A stretch of 32,398 bases of DNA. It comes from JBMYYR01 sp049609625. GTDB taxonomy: Bacteria > Bacteroidota > Bacteroidia > Flavobacteriales > CAJXXR01. Shown piece by piece: positions 8,632-17,120 of the stretch. Numbering within the stretch: the first letter of the stretch is position 1; each line of letters begins with the position of its first letter. Under the pieces are notes generated by a model that did no database searches, was not told the DNA's origin, and saw only the letters and a list, made by a program, of their open reading frames with translations. The position numbers and the translations under genes were made by a program. The stretch spans positions 1 through 32,398 of the forward strand of contig JBMYYR010000022.1 in the NCBI GenBank assembly GCA_049609625.1. Reading direction: 5' to 3'.

Positions 8632-10062
8632 TTATTTGAAAAGTATTTTACGATTCTTTATATTCCCATCTTCAAAAACATCTTGTTTGATGTAAATTTG
8701 ATTGGTTTTAGGCTCAGAAACCTGCTGTCCGAGTAGGTTTATATAGTTCGTGTGTTTTAGTTTTGATGTCGAATTTGAAGTCATATTAACATCATCCACA
8801 CCGATGGAAGGTATGGTCTTGAAACCTAGTGTTTCCGAAAGTTGGAAACTGCTACCAGAGTTTAAAACGGTATTGGTTAGGTTATCCAAAATTTTGAATG
8901 AACCTTCGCCATTGCTACAGCATAAGCCATCGCCATAAGAATCATAAACCTGAAAAGTGTAACAATGGTTGGCTTCGAGCGCAAACTCGTAGATATGCAA
9001 ACCTCCAGCAAGCCCTACAATGGTTCCGTTTGCACCCAAACCAGCAGAATCGATGTAGCTACCTAAGGTATTGTCGATGAGATGCCAAGCGGTTTCTTCG
9101 GGGTAATTGTCGGTTTGCAGCTCAATACGTATCGACGTTCCTGAACTGGCATTGGTTTCTGTCAACGTTATAGCCGCTGTATTATTGAGTTCGTTTTCGT
9201 TGCTTTGGTTTGGAATGAGATTGATATCGACAATAGAATCCCCTATGTCATTCGAGGTGTAATACAAACTAATAGCAAGTCTGGATTTGGGATTGAGCGT
9301 GTTGCTCACGGTAAAAAGGTCATAAAAACCATTTGGCGAACTTATTTCGACATCAAATCCGTTTGAAAGTATTGATGTTCCTGTGTTTTGAACATCCAAA
9401 ACTATACTGTTTGTGCCATTACAGGCATTAAAATCAACTTTATATAAGTCTAAATCATACATTGTGTCGAAATCTAAGGCCTCTAAAATACCTTGATTTA
9501 GAACACTAAGATAATCGGGATCGTTGGAAAAATTAGAGGTAACTTGATAGCTCTTGTCTGGAGCAATAAAAATATACGTGGGACTTTGTGTGATGATATC
9601 ATCCAAAAAAGCATCTAAACCACTAAGATTTACAAGCGGATAATGTATTTGCCAATCTTCATTAAGCTCTACCAAGTCTATTGGTGTGTTTGAAAACTCG
9701 ATACCAATCTGATAAAGCACATCGTGTTGTTCTTGATAGACCTCATGTATATGATTGAGGTATTGTACTTCGTTTTTACATTCTAAGCTATACGGCGACA
9801 TAAAGCTGAGCAAAACCGCTTTGCCATCATTAAGCTGTTCGTACAGATTGTGAGACTGGCCGTTTATATCAGTAAATGTATAATCGGGAAACGTCGTAGA
9901 ATACGACTGACTACTAATGTGGGTGTTGTGGCTAGCTTTGGTTTGACCAGACTCAACGTGTATTTGCCTTATGGGATCCTGCTCTACAGAATCAGTATTA
10001 TATTGAGCTAAGCTGAACTGAGAAACAAGCAAAAGACTATAGAAATAAAAGTGTAGTTGCAT
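8632..10062 (-). CDS. Secreted redoxin-fold protein, T9SS cargo
   Basis: 476 residues, probably exported and passed through the type IX secretion system. What is seen: a signal peptide (about 1-19, ending FSLAQ); a thioredoxin/TlpA-like domain (about 55-185) with the pattern FMSPYSLECKNE; a beta-rich domain with NACNGTNSIVLDVQNTG (about 210-300), like CARDB repeats; a domain with DSYGDGLCCSNGEG (about 310-415), seen in many flavobacterial secreted proteins; and a C-terminal sorting domain (about 430-476, NLLGQQV... DGN.K.RKILFK). The redoxin active site has Ser-Leu-Glu-Cys (S92, C95) in place of CxxC, so only the second Cys is left and normal disulfide exchange is unlikely. Its target is unknown. 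No close operon partner is present. Confidence 0.8.
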   Translation of the reverse strand: MQLHFYFYSLLLVSQFSLAQYNTDSVEQDPIRQIHVESGQTKASHNTHISSQSYSTTFPDYTFTDINGQSHNLYEQLNDGKAVLLSFMSPYSLECKNEVQYLNHIHEVYQEQHDVLYQIGIEFSNTPIDLVELNEDWQIHYPLVNLSGLDAFLDDIITQSPTYIFIAPDKSYQVTSNFSNDPDYLSVLNQGILEALDFDTMYDLDLYKVDFNACNGTNSIVLDVQNTGTSILSNGFDVEISSPNGFYDLFTVSNTLNPKSRLAISLYYTSNDIGDSIVDINLIPNQSNENELNNTAAITLTETNASSGTSIRIELQTDNYPEETAWHLIDNTLGSYIDSAGLGANGTIVGLAGGLHIYEFALEANHCYTFQVYDSYGDGLCCSNGEGSFKILDNLTNTVLNSGSSFQLSETLGFKTIPSIGVDDVNMTSNSTSKLKHTNYINLLGQQVSEPKTNQIYIKQDVFEDGNIKNRKILFK

Positions 10063-10129
10063 TTAATGAGGATTTTTTGAGTCTGTGTCTGTGATTCTAA
10101 AATTCATCAAACTGTATGCCAAAACTAAA

Positions 10130-10157
10130 AAATCCGATTGACTTAACAAACGGATTT
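10130..10157 (-). terminator. Terminator after ndk
   Basis: Inverted repeat aaatccg (10130-10136) / cggattt (10151-10157), loop 14 bases. On the minus strand it runs into TTTTTT (10127-10132 as A). It starts about 31 bases after the ndk stop. Confidence 0.7.
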
Positions 10158-10188
10158 CAACTTATTTTTGGGCTTAGATGTATCGCTT

Positions 10189-10608
10189 TTAGAAGCGGTC
10201 TTTGTCCGCAAAATGAAAGCTAGCTTCGAGTTCTGCATTTTCATCAGAATCTGAACCATGAACCGCGTTGGCGTCAATAGATTCAGCAAAACGGGCACGG
10301 ATGGTGCCTTCGGCAGCTTCTTTTGGGTTTGTAGCTCCAATCAAGGTTCTGAAATCGGCAACAGCGTTGTCTTTTTCAAGAACTGCAGCCACAATAGGGC
10401 CAGAAGTCATAAACGAAACTAAGTCGTTGTAGAATGGTCTTTCGGCATGCACGGCATAGAAACGCTGAGCATCTTCGGTAGACATTTGATACATACGCAT
10501 AGCTGTGATGTTGAATCCAGCTTCGGTAATTTGATTCAAGATAGCGCCGACGTGCTTGTTTTTTACTGCATCGGGCTTCAACATTGTAAGGGTTTTATTT
10601 CCAGTCAT
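10189..10608 (-). CDS. ndk: Nucleoside diphosphate kinase
   Basis: Transfers the gamma phosphate from ATP to NDPs and dNDPs through a phospho-histidine. It has 139 residues, the normal length. The start MTGNKTLTMLKPDAVKN holds the conserved KPDAV motif. The catalytic His is in NAVHGSDS near residue 117, and RPFYNDLVSFMTSGPIV and GATNPKEAAEGTIRARF are further family motifs. It stands alone, with a terminator at 10130-10157. A degenerate -7-like site (TACTTTCG, 10636-10643) lies just upstream. Confidence 0.98.
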   Translation of the reverse strand: MTGNKTLTMLKPDAVKNKHVGAILNQITEAGFNITAMRMYQMSTEDAQRFYAVHAERPFYNDLVSFMTSGPIVAAVLEKDNAVADFRTLIGATNPKEAAEGTIRARFAESIDANAVHGSDSDENAELEASFHFADKDRF

Positions 10609-10686
10609 GTTTGGCTTAAGTTTTGTAATTTTTGGCGAAAGTACGAATTAATTTAAGACTCGATATAAGCTTGATTGAAATTTTAG

Positions 10687-10845
10687 ACACCTTTTAGTTC
10701 AACTTTTGTAAAAAAAGCCACTCCAATAACCAACGCTAAAGCTTCTTTAATGCAGGATATTAAAGAAGCTGTAGAAGAATTAATCTTAGTAAAAGAAGGT
10801 AAATTAGAAGCTCGTAACGCAGAAGATTTAATCAATGAGCTATAG
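10687..10845 (+). pseudogene. Decayed antitoxin of a RelE/ParE-type pair
   Basis: A + strand open frame that ends ...DIKEAVEELILVKEGKLEA... and finishes NAEDLINEL, stop at 10843-10845. This resembles the C-terminal part of short Bacteroidota antitoxins (about 50-90 residues) paired with RelE/ParE toxins. The frame is open back to 10687, but no ATG, GTG or TTG start occurs before ATG 10750. That start would leave only 31 residues, so the original start appears lost. The toxin remnant starts at 10835 inside its last codons, the usual overlap for such pairs. The whole patch is decayed (see the toxin remnant and the insertion). Family recognition is from memory of similar sequences. Confidence 0.6.
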
Positions 10846-11344
10846 CGTTAAAGCCTTACCAAGTTTTGAAAAGAATTTAAAAAATTGGCTAAAAAATATC
10901 CATCTCTAAAAGCTGAATAACGTGAGTTCAACGCAAGGAAATCACGTAATCAGTTGATATTAAAAGTCTTAATTCAATCTTCTTCTTTTTTTAGAACCTA
11001 AATGGTCTTGTAGAACCCTGACCTATTTTTAAAAGGCATTAAAATCGTAACGAAACCTTAGAGAAATGGCTTAGCTGGAGCGATAGCGGAAGATCCAGCC
11101 ATTGAACTTAGGTTTTGTATAGGTTTTGATGGGTTTTAAAAATAAGTCTTGAATTTTCTTTGTTTCGTTTCTTTGCTTCAAGGCAAAGAAATGAAAATCA
11201 TAGCGATAGCGTCGGAAAATAATAAAAGTCTTACATCGAACTCACGCTGAATATGTAACCTTAATTCAGTCTTTAAAAGAAAATCCAGAACAGGGAAAAA
11301 CACTCGGCAAAAACTGCTTTAAAATACAGCTTGTACCAAGCTAA
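10835..11344 (+). pseudogene. RelE/ParE-type toxin gene, frameshifted and split by an insertion
   Basis: Start MSYSVKALPSFEK is typical of the RelE/ParE fold. After it, the frame is lost by one missing A in the run at 10869-10872. In the next frame the gene continues as EFKKLAKKYPSLKAE to 10918. It then breaks at a foldback insertion (10920-11246) and resumes at 11249 as EYVTLIQSLKENPEQGKTLG and then KNCFKIQLVPS, stop 11342-11344. The join across the insertion is exact at codon level (KAE-Y), because GCTGAATA is present on both sides. The 3' end is also short: the usual segment after KI(R/Q)-type residues is missing. It cannot make a working toxin. The lesions are a frameshift, an insertion and a lost C-terminus. 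Confidence 0.8.
10920..11246. mobile_element. Foldback MITE-like element in the toxin remnant
   Basis: About 326 bp with no coding frame. Its ends are inverted: cgtgagttc at 10921-10929 and gaactcacg at 11238-11246; with mismatches allowed, the match extends to about 17 bases (13 identical). It is bordered by a direct repeat, (g)ctgaata at 10912-10919 and 11246-11253, which looks like a 7-8 bp target duplication. The two halves pair further inside: gacctatttttaaaa (11010-11054 region) matches the complement of ttttaaaaataagtc (11134-11148), aaacct/aggttt follow, and the centre is a stem gctgga/tccagc (11074-11079, 11094-11099). So the whole element is one imperfect palindrome. A separate 9-bp hairpin (tttctttgc/gcaaagaaa, 11168-11191) lies in the right arm. 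It has no transposase, so movement would need help in trans. Confidence 0.75.
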
Positions 11345-11349
11345 AAAAA

Positions 11350-13124
11350 TCACATGCGCTCCGGAACATCAATACCGAGCATAGCTGTAGCTGTTTGTAT
11401 GGTTTCGGCTACTTTTTTGCAGACCAAAATCTTAAAATGTTTATGCGCTTTGTCCTCCAAACTCAAAATTGGTGAGTTCTGATAAAAATGATTAAAGGTT
11501 TTTACTAAATCGTAAGTATAGTTGGCAATAACGGCGGGCTATGCTCTTCGGCAGCTTGCTGAATGGTTTGTGGATAGTCGTGTAGTTTTGCCAAAAGATC
11601 GATTTCATATTCATCAGGTTCAACCTGAGAAACATCAGCTGTAGCTGAACCATATTTTCTCAGAATTGAGCAAATTCGGGCGTGAGCATATTGAATAAAA
11701 GGCCCAGTGTTTCCTTGCATATCAATCGACTCATTCGGATTGAACAGCATACGTTTTTTAGGATCTACTTTCAGAATAAAATAGTTGAGAGCGGCACGTC
11801 CTATTTGTTCGTACAACACATCTTGTTCTTCTAAACTAACGCCTTCATACAAACCACGTTCGTCACCTTGAGCTTTGGCTGTCAGATACATACTCTGCAT
11901 AAGTTCATCGGCATCAACTACAGTTCCTTCTCGGCTTTTCATTTTTCCAGAAGGTAAATCGACCATTCCATAACTTAAATGCGAACAGTGTTTTGCCCAA
12001 TCGTAATTGAGTTTTTTTAAGATAGAAAACAAGACTTTAAAATGATGATTCTGTTCATCTCCAACGGTGTAAATCATCGAATTGAAACCAAAATCTTTAT
12101 GGCGTTCAATCGCCGTTCCGATGTCTTGCGTGATGTAAACTGAGGTGCCGTCGGCACGTAAAAGAATTTTTTCATCCATCTTTTCGTCTGATAAATCGCA
12201 CCAAACCGAGCCATCTTCTTTTTTGAAAAACAGTCCTTTTTCTAAGCCTTCATACACACAATCTCGACCTAAAATATAGGTTTCACTTTCGTAATAATTT
12301 TGATCAAACTCAATACCCATACGCTGATAAGTACTTTCAAAACCTTGATAAACCCATTGATTCATGGTTTTCCAAAGCGCCACGGTATCGGCATCGCCAT
12401 TTTCCCAATTTATCAACATAGCTTTAGCTTCTTTTAGTAAAGGAGCTTCATCTTTAGCTTGTTTTTCTGGCATGCCGTTTTCAATAAGCTCTGCCATTTC
12501 TTTTTTGTATTCCTGATCGAAACGTACATAATATTTTCCGACCAAATGATCGCCTTTCAATCCTGAAGTTTCGGGTGTTTCACCTTCGCCAAATTTTTGC
12601 CAAGCCAACATCGACTTACAAATATGAATTCCACGGTCGTTGATCACCTGAACGGCCTTTACTCGACGACCAGCCGACTTCAAAATTCGAGCAACCGAAG
12701 ACCCTAATAAAATGTTTCGGATATGCCCCAAATGCAAAGGTTTGTTGGTATTTGGAGAAGAAAACTCGACTAAAACAAGTTCGGAATCTGATTTAGCTTC
12801 ACATAAACCAAATTGATTTTGCGTACTGATGGTTTCTAAAAATTGTTTCCAATAGTCGGATGAAATACTCAAGTTTAGAAAGCCTTTTACGACATTGAAA
12901 CCAACAACCAAAGCCGAATGTTCCATCAAATAGTCGCCGAGTTCTTGGGCTACAGCTTCGGGTTTTTTTCGGGCTTGTTTCACAAAAGGAAAAACCAAAA
13001 GGGTGATATTACCTTCAAATTCTTTCCGTGTTTTTTGGAAACTTAAGCTTGGAGAGTCTATCGAATATAAGGATTGAAGTGCCGTGTTGAGCACTTCGGA
13101 GAGTTGTTGTTCTAAAGGATTCAT
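11350..13124 (-). CDS. argS: Arginyl-tRNA synthetase, frameshifted near the 3' end
   Basis: Charges tRNA-Arg. Class I features: an N-terminal additional domain (about 1-110), the HIGH box as HLGHI within SSPNTNKPLHLGHIRNI, KMKSREGTVV in the place of KMSKS, and the DALR anticodon-binding domain at the end. The continuous frame from 13124 stops early at 11505 (539 residues). One base appears to be missing around 11532-11540, where AGCCCGCC is read. Restoring a base (for example CCC to CCCC) continues the protein as AVIANYTYDLVKTFNHFYQN and on to GIDVPERM, stop at 11350-11352. That gives about 591 residues, the normal flavobacterial length. The lost part is the core of the anticodon-binding domain. 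As argS is essential, a sequencing or assembly error in a C-run is likely, but a real mutation is not excluded. It follows the arginase gene closely. Confidence 0.9.
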
Positions 13125-13125
13125 T

Positions 13126-14073
13126 CTAGTTCGTTTGAATTTGTTGGTAGACGTAGTCTAAAATACCGAAGGCTGTTTCTGCCATCACATTGCCTTTTTT
13201 GTCGAGTGTTGGATTGATTTCCACCATCTCGAAACAGGCTACTTTTTGACTTTGGAAAAAATAATACATCAATTTTTCGACTTCAACTCGGGTCAGACCA
13301 TTTAGAACGGGCGTTCCCGTACCTTCAGAAATGGCAGAATCCATCGAGTCAACATCAAATGAGATGTAAAGGATATCGCAATCCTCAAGTTGGCTTAAGG
13401 CTTCTTGAGCACAAGCTTTCTGACCTCTTCGCCTAATTTCTTCTACCGTATAATTTTTCAATCCGAGTTTTTCCATCATCAAATCTTCCTCTATTTCGGT
13501 GTCGCGGACAGCAAAATAAATGAGATCTTGAGCCTGAATTCGTGGATTTTCTCCACATATAGACGACCAAATCGCTTTTGTTTCCTCAGAAACGTTTTTG
13601 TTTCTAACAAATTCTGTGTTCGTTTCGTCGAGTTTCAGAGCGGTGGCTAAAGGCATGCCATGCACATTGCCACTCGGCGTGGTATAAGGCGAATGGATAT
13701 CGGCGTGTGCATCAATCCAAAGCACTCCAATACGTTGGTCTGGATAGGCTTCCGCCAAACCTTTTAGTGTACCGCCAGCAGTGGAATGTGCTGCCGAAAT
13801 AATCAAAGGAAATTGCTCGTTATCAATAACTTGCTTTAATGCTTTAGCTGTGCATTTATAATTCTGCTCAATGCCATTGAGGTATTTTGCTGTAGGGTCA
13901 TCAAAAGGCCGCATCAGCTGATCATTCGTGTGTTCTATTTCAATAATTGGACTATCGAAAAATTGAGGTTTAGAAGCCAAAGAAGCTACCCAAAGCGCAT
14001 CAAACCCGAGGCTTGCACCACGAGTTCCTGCACCCAATTCCGACATATTTTTTAGTATACTAATCGATTTCAT
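13126..14073 (-). CDS. Arginase family protein
   Basis: Probably splits L-arginine to ornithine and urea with two Mn ions. The metal ligands are all present: His in SAAHSTAGG, Asp-His-Asp in WIDAHAD, and Asp-Asp in SFDVDSMD. The substrate loop TTPSGNVHGMPLA and the late Glu in FEMVEINPTLD also match arginases. Two differences: the usual GGDHS or GDHS box reads SAAHS, and the Asn of DxNTP is His (DIHSP); I recall the His in other Bacteroidota arginases. A TTG at 14079 would add two residues, but ATG 14073 (315 residues) is the better start. A -7 site lies at 14093-14100. The argS start is 1 base past its stop codon, so the two arginine genes are probably cotranscribed. Confidence 0.85.
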   Translation of the reverse strand: MKSISILKNMSELGAGTRGASLGFDALWVASLASKPQFFDSPIIEIEHTNDQLMRPFDDPTAKYLNGIEQNYKCTAKALKQVIDNEQFPLIISAAHSTAGGTLKGLAEAYPDQRIGVLWIDAHADIHSPYTTPSGNVHGMPLATALKLDETNTEFVRNKNVSEETKAIWSSICGENPRIQAQDLIYFAVRDTEIEEDLMMEKLGLKNYTVEEIRRRGQKACAQEALSQLEDCDILYISFDVDSMDSAISEGTGTPVLNGLTRVEVEKLMYYFFQSQKVACFEMVEINPTLDKKGNVMAETAFGILDYVYQQIQTN

Positions 14074-14092
14074 AAGCAAATTTTTGAAGCCT

Positions 14093-14100
14093 CAAAGATA
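14093..14100 (-). promoter_or_regulatory. -7 element before the arginase-argS pair
   Basis: TATCTTTG on the minus strand, matching TAnnTTTG, 20 bases before the arginase ATG. No TTG is seen at the expected distance upstream, so this is a half match only. Confidence 0.4.
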
Positions 14101-14228
14101 AGTCTTTTTGGCTTTGGTTTTGATGAAAACTGGTTTTGACTTTTAGGCTCATAGAGCATGTTGGCCGTATTTTATTCAAAAATCATCAAAACTAAAGCTA
14201 TGAATTGATTTTACTATCTGGAATTTCT

Positions 14229-14252
14229 AGCCTTAGAACCACTCCTAAGGCT
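14229..14252 (-). terminator. Hairpin after the small lipoprotein gene
   Basis: 8-bp perfect stem agccttag / ctaaggct with an 8-base loop, about 20 bases past the lipoprotein stop. There is no T-run after it, so it is a weak terminator candidate. The rest of 14101-14270 shows nothing I can name. Confidence 0.4.
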
Positions 14253-14270
14253 GAGAAAAATGCAAGTTTA

Positions 14271-14630
14271 CTAGTTGTCCCAAATCGTCGCTTCAAAATG
14301 GGCATGGTTGTAGAAGTTCTGACCATTCACTTGCTCATTGTTACTTATACCACCCAGATAACCAACGCTATAACAGTTTTGGTTTTTGATTTCTGAAATT
14401 TCTCCAGCTTCACAATCTCCCGGAAAAAAGACATAAACATATTCGCCTTGATACCAATATTTATCTACTCGAGCAAAATCATAACAAGCGATGTATTGAG
14501 CAAAATAATCGACTTCTTCATCAATACAAGAATAGTAGCCGTTGCCTCCCGTATCATTATCATTAATCTCTATAACACAAGATTGTAAACTCAACATAGC
14601 CAAACTTAAAGTAATCCAAAGTGCTTTCAT
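14271..14630 (-). CDS. Small lipoprotein of unknown function
   Basis: 119 residues. An N-terminal signal with a lipobox (LSLQSC, Cys near residue 18) predicts lipid anchoring. The Asp after the Cys found in some retained lipoproteins is absent (C-V-I-E), and the site after it is acidic (EINDND). The mature part is short, rich in Tyr, Asp and Cys (five Cys in all), with a stretch RVDKYWYQGEYVYVFFPGDC that looks beta-stranded. I do not recognise a family. It lies alone between the pnp terminator and the arginase promoter. Confidence 0.7.
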   Translation of the reverse strand: MKALWITLSLAMLSLQSCVIEINDNDTGGNGYYSCIDEEVDYFAQYIACYDFARVDKYWYQGEYVYVFFPGDCEAGEISEIKNQNCYSVGYLGGISNNEQVNGQNFYNHAHFEATIWDN

Positions 14631-14726
14631 AATATAAAGGTTTTACAACATGCTCAGACTGATACTTTATCAGAAATTGTATGCTTTTTTTAATGTTTGA
14701 TAACTAAAACAAGTATTGTGCCAAAA

Positions 14727-14758
14727 AAAATGGCTAGTGAATTTTCACTAGCCATTTT
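14727..14758 (-). terminator. Terminator after pnp
   Basis: Perfect 15-bp stem (aaaatggctagtgaa / ttcactagccatttt) with a 2-base loop, followed on the minus strand by an 8-base T-run. It starts 25 bases after the pnp stop. Among the strongest intrinsic terminators in the window. Confidence 0.92.
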
Positions 14759-14782
14759 ATTGATTATCAGGTTATTATAAAA

Positions 14783-16975
14783 TTAATCTCTTCTTGGTCT
14801 TCTATCATCTCTGCGGTTTCTGTTGTCAGAACGTGGTTTACGTACGGGCTCAACATAACCTTCAGGTTTTTCGATTAAAGCTTTCGCTGATAGTTTAAGT
14901 TTCTTTGTTTTTGGATCTACACCAATCAACTTAACATCAACAAAATCACCTTCTTTAAAGATACCGTCCATAGAATTTAGACGTTCCCACTTGATTTCTG
15001 AAATATGTAATAAACCTTGAGTTCCTGGGTTGATTTCAACAAAAGCTCCAAAATCCACAATGTTTTTAACTTCAGCATGGTAAACCGTTCCAACTTCTGG
15101 AATAAACGTGATGTCTTTGATGCGCTGGATGGCGTCGGCCATTTTCTCCGATTCTGTTCCAAGAATCTGAACAACACCTTCGTTCCCGTCTTCTTCGATG
15201 GTGATGGTTGTTCCGGTATCAGCCTGTAAACCTTGGATAATTTTTCCACCTGGACCAATCACAGCACCAATGAAATCTCCAGGAATACGGATAACTTCCA
15301 TACGTGGCGCATATTCTTTTACATCAGATCTTGAAGCTGAAATCGTATCAGTCAATTTCTCTAAAATATGTAATCTACCATCTCTTGATTGCTCTAGTGC
15401 CGCACTCAAAATTTCATAAGACAAGCCTTTTACTTTGATGTCCATCTGACAAGCCGTAATTCCTTTCGATGTTCCAGTAACTTTGAAATCCATGTCGCCA
15501 AGGAAATCCTCATCACCTAAAATATCAGAAAGTACAGCAAATTTTCCAGATTCTTGATCTGTAATCAATCCCATCGCAATTCCAGATACAGGTCGAATCA
15601 TTTCGACACCAGCATCCATAATAGCCATCGTACCAGCACAAACCGTTGCCATAGACGACGATCCGTTTGATTCTAAGACATCAGAAACTACACGAACGGT
15701 GTATTTACTGTCTTTTACCATTGGAGCTAAAGCGCGCTGAGCCAAGTTTCCGTGACCAATTTCACGACGACTCGTTCCTCTCAACGGACGAGCTTCTCCT
15801 GTAGAGAATGGTGGGAAATTATAATGTAAATAGAATGGTTCCGAATCCGATTTTGACACTTCGTCAATGCGGTTTACGTCCATACTTGTACCCAATGTTA
15901 CGGTAGCTAAGGCCTGAGTTTCTCCACGTGTGAAGACTGCCGAGCCGTGTACCGAAGGTAAATAATCGATCTCACAAACGATTGGTCTGATTTCAGTTGT
16001 TGAACGTCCATCTAAACGAATACCGTCATTTAATACGGTTTGACGAATAACTTCTTTTTTCAGTTTCCCGAAATAGGTTTTATATTCTTCGCCGTGTGCT
16101 TCTTTATCTTCTTCGCTCAAGCCATCCATAAACTCAGTGAACAATGCTGAAAATCCTTCAGTACGTTCTACTTTTGATGTCCCTGATCGTGAAATTTCTC
16201 TTAATCTATCTCCCGTAGCTTGTTCAAGAGTATTGTAAAGCGCTTCATTAAACTCAGCTACTTCAATGTCTCTTTTTGGATAGGCATTTCCTGCGGCTTC
16301 TGCTAAAGCTAACTGAGCTGCACATTGAAGTTTGATGGTTTCGTGAGCTACAGAAATAGCTTCAATCATCTCATCTTCAGAAACTTCGTCCATTTCTCCT
16401 TCAATCATCATGATGCTGTCTGCCGAAGCTCCAACCATCAAATCGATATCGGCTTCTTTTAGAGCTTCAAAAGAGGGGTTAATTACAAACTCACCTCCGA
16501 TTCTTGCTACTCTAACTTCAGAAATTGGTCCATCGAATGGAATGTCTGAAAGCGCTAAAGCTGCCGAAGCGGCAAAACCTGCAAGTGCATCTGCTGCTAC
16601 TTCTGGGTCATAACTCATCAACTGAATCATCACCTGAGTTTCGTTATGGTAGTTCTTTGGAAATAAAGGTCTTAGAACACGATCTACAAGTCGCATTACT
16701 AAAATTTCATTGTTGTTTGGTCTTCCTTCTCGTTTGATGTAACCACCTGGGAATTTTCCTGCGGCAGCAAATTTTTCACGATAATCAACGGTAAGTGGTA
16801 GAAAATCGATGCCAGATTTTGCTTCATGGCTCGATACTACGGTTGCCAAAAGCATGGCTTTTCCCATAGAAACAACCACGGATCCGTGGGCTTGACGCGC
16901 TAAACGTCCTGTTTCTAATGTAATTTCTCTTCCGTCGGGTAGTTGTACGGTTTGTACTTTGATGTTTTGCAACAT
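14783..16975 (-). CDS. pnp: Polyribonucleotide nucleotidyltransferase (PNPase)
   Basis: 3'-5' phosphorolytic exoribonuclease of RNA decay. It has 730 residues. Two RNase PH-like cores (about 1-230 and 310-545) are separated by a helical linker. A KH domain with IGAVIGPGGKIIQGLQ (about 565-620) and an S1 domain (GTVYHAEVKNIVDFGAFVEI, about 630-700) bind RNA. It ends in an Arg/Asp-rich tail (RSDNRNRRDDRRPRRD). It follows rpsO, as in E. coli, with a gap holding the rpsO terminator and two leader hairpins that could be processing sites. Confidence 0.98.
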   Translation of the reverse strand: MLQNIKVQTVQLPDGREITLETGRLARQAHGSVVVSMGKAMLLATVVSSHEAKSGIDFLPLTVDYREKFAAAGKFPGGYIKREGRPNNNEILVMRLVDRVLRPLFPKNYHNETQVMIQLMSYDPEVAADALAGFAASAALALSDIPFDGPISEVRVARIGGEFVINPSFEALKEADIDLMVGASADSIMMIEGEMDEVSEDEMIEAISVAHETIKLQCAAQLALAEAAGNAYPKRDIEVAEFNEALYNTLEQATGDRLREISRSGTSKVERTEGFSALFTEFMDGLSEEDKEAHGEEYKTYFGKLKKEVIRQTVLNDGIRLDGRSTTEIRPIVCEIDYLPSVHGSAVFTRGETQALATVTLGTSMDVNRIDEVSKSDSEPFYLHYNFPPFSTGEARPLRGTSRREIGHGNLAQRALAPMVKDSKYTVRVVSDVLESNGSSSMATVCAGTMAIMDAGVEMIRPVSGIAMGLITDQESGKFAVLSDILGDEDFLGDMDFKVTGTSKGITACQMDIKVKGLSYEILSAALEQSRDGRLHILEKLTDTISASRSDVKEYAPRMEVIRIPGDFIGAVIGPGGKIIQGLQADTGTTITIEEDGNEGVVQILGTESEKMADAIQRIKDITFIPEVGTVYHAEVKNIVDFGAFVEINPGTQGLLHISEIKWERLNSMDGIFKEGDFVDVKLIGVDPKTKKLKLSAKALIEKPEGYVEPVRKPRSDNRNRRDDRRPRRD

Positions 16976-17001
16976 AATTTTGATATTTTATCTTCGTCGA
17001 T

Positions 17002-17050
17002 GTTTGATAAACCGTATGCTTATCAAACCTTTGTATCTGAACTAGATACA
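17002..17050 (-). promoter_or_regulatory. Two hairpins in the pnp leader
   Basis: Two perfect stems sit in a row upstream of pnp: gtttgataa/ttatcaaac (17002-17028, 9 bp, 9-base loop) and tgtatct/agataca (17032-17050, 7 bp, 5-base loop). They end 26 bases before the pnp start and lie after the rpsO terminator. In E. coli the pnp leader has an RNase III-cut stem through which PNPase controls its own level. An equal role here is inference from position and shape. Confidence 0.5.
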
Positions 17051-17089
17051 TGTTTTTTTTACTATAGTCTATAGCAAAGCTTAGATACT

Positions 17090-17120
17090 AAAAAAGGCAA
17101 TTTATTAAATTGCCTTTTTT
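17090..17120 (-). terminator. Terminator between rpsO and pnp
   Basis: 14-bp stem (aaaaaaggcaattt / aaattgcctttttt) with a 3-base loop, 10 bases after the rpsO stop. It is T-rich on the exit side on both strands. It should uncouple much of pnp from rpsO transcription, unless a promoter for pnp lies in 17041-17090 (AAGCTTTG at about 17076-17083 is a near match to a -7 box). Confidence 0.85.
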
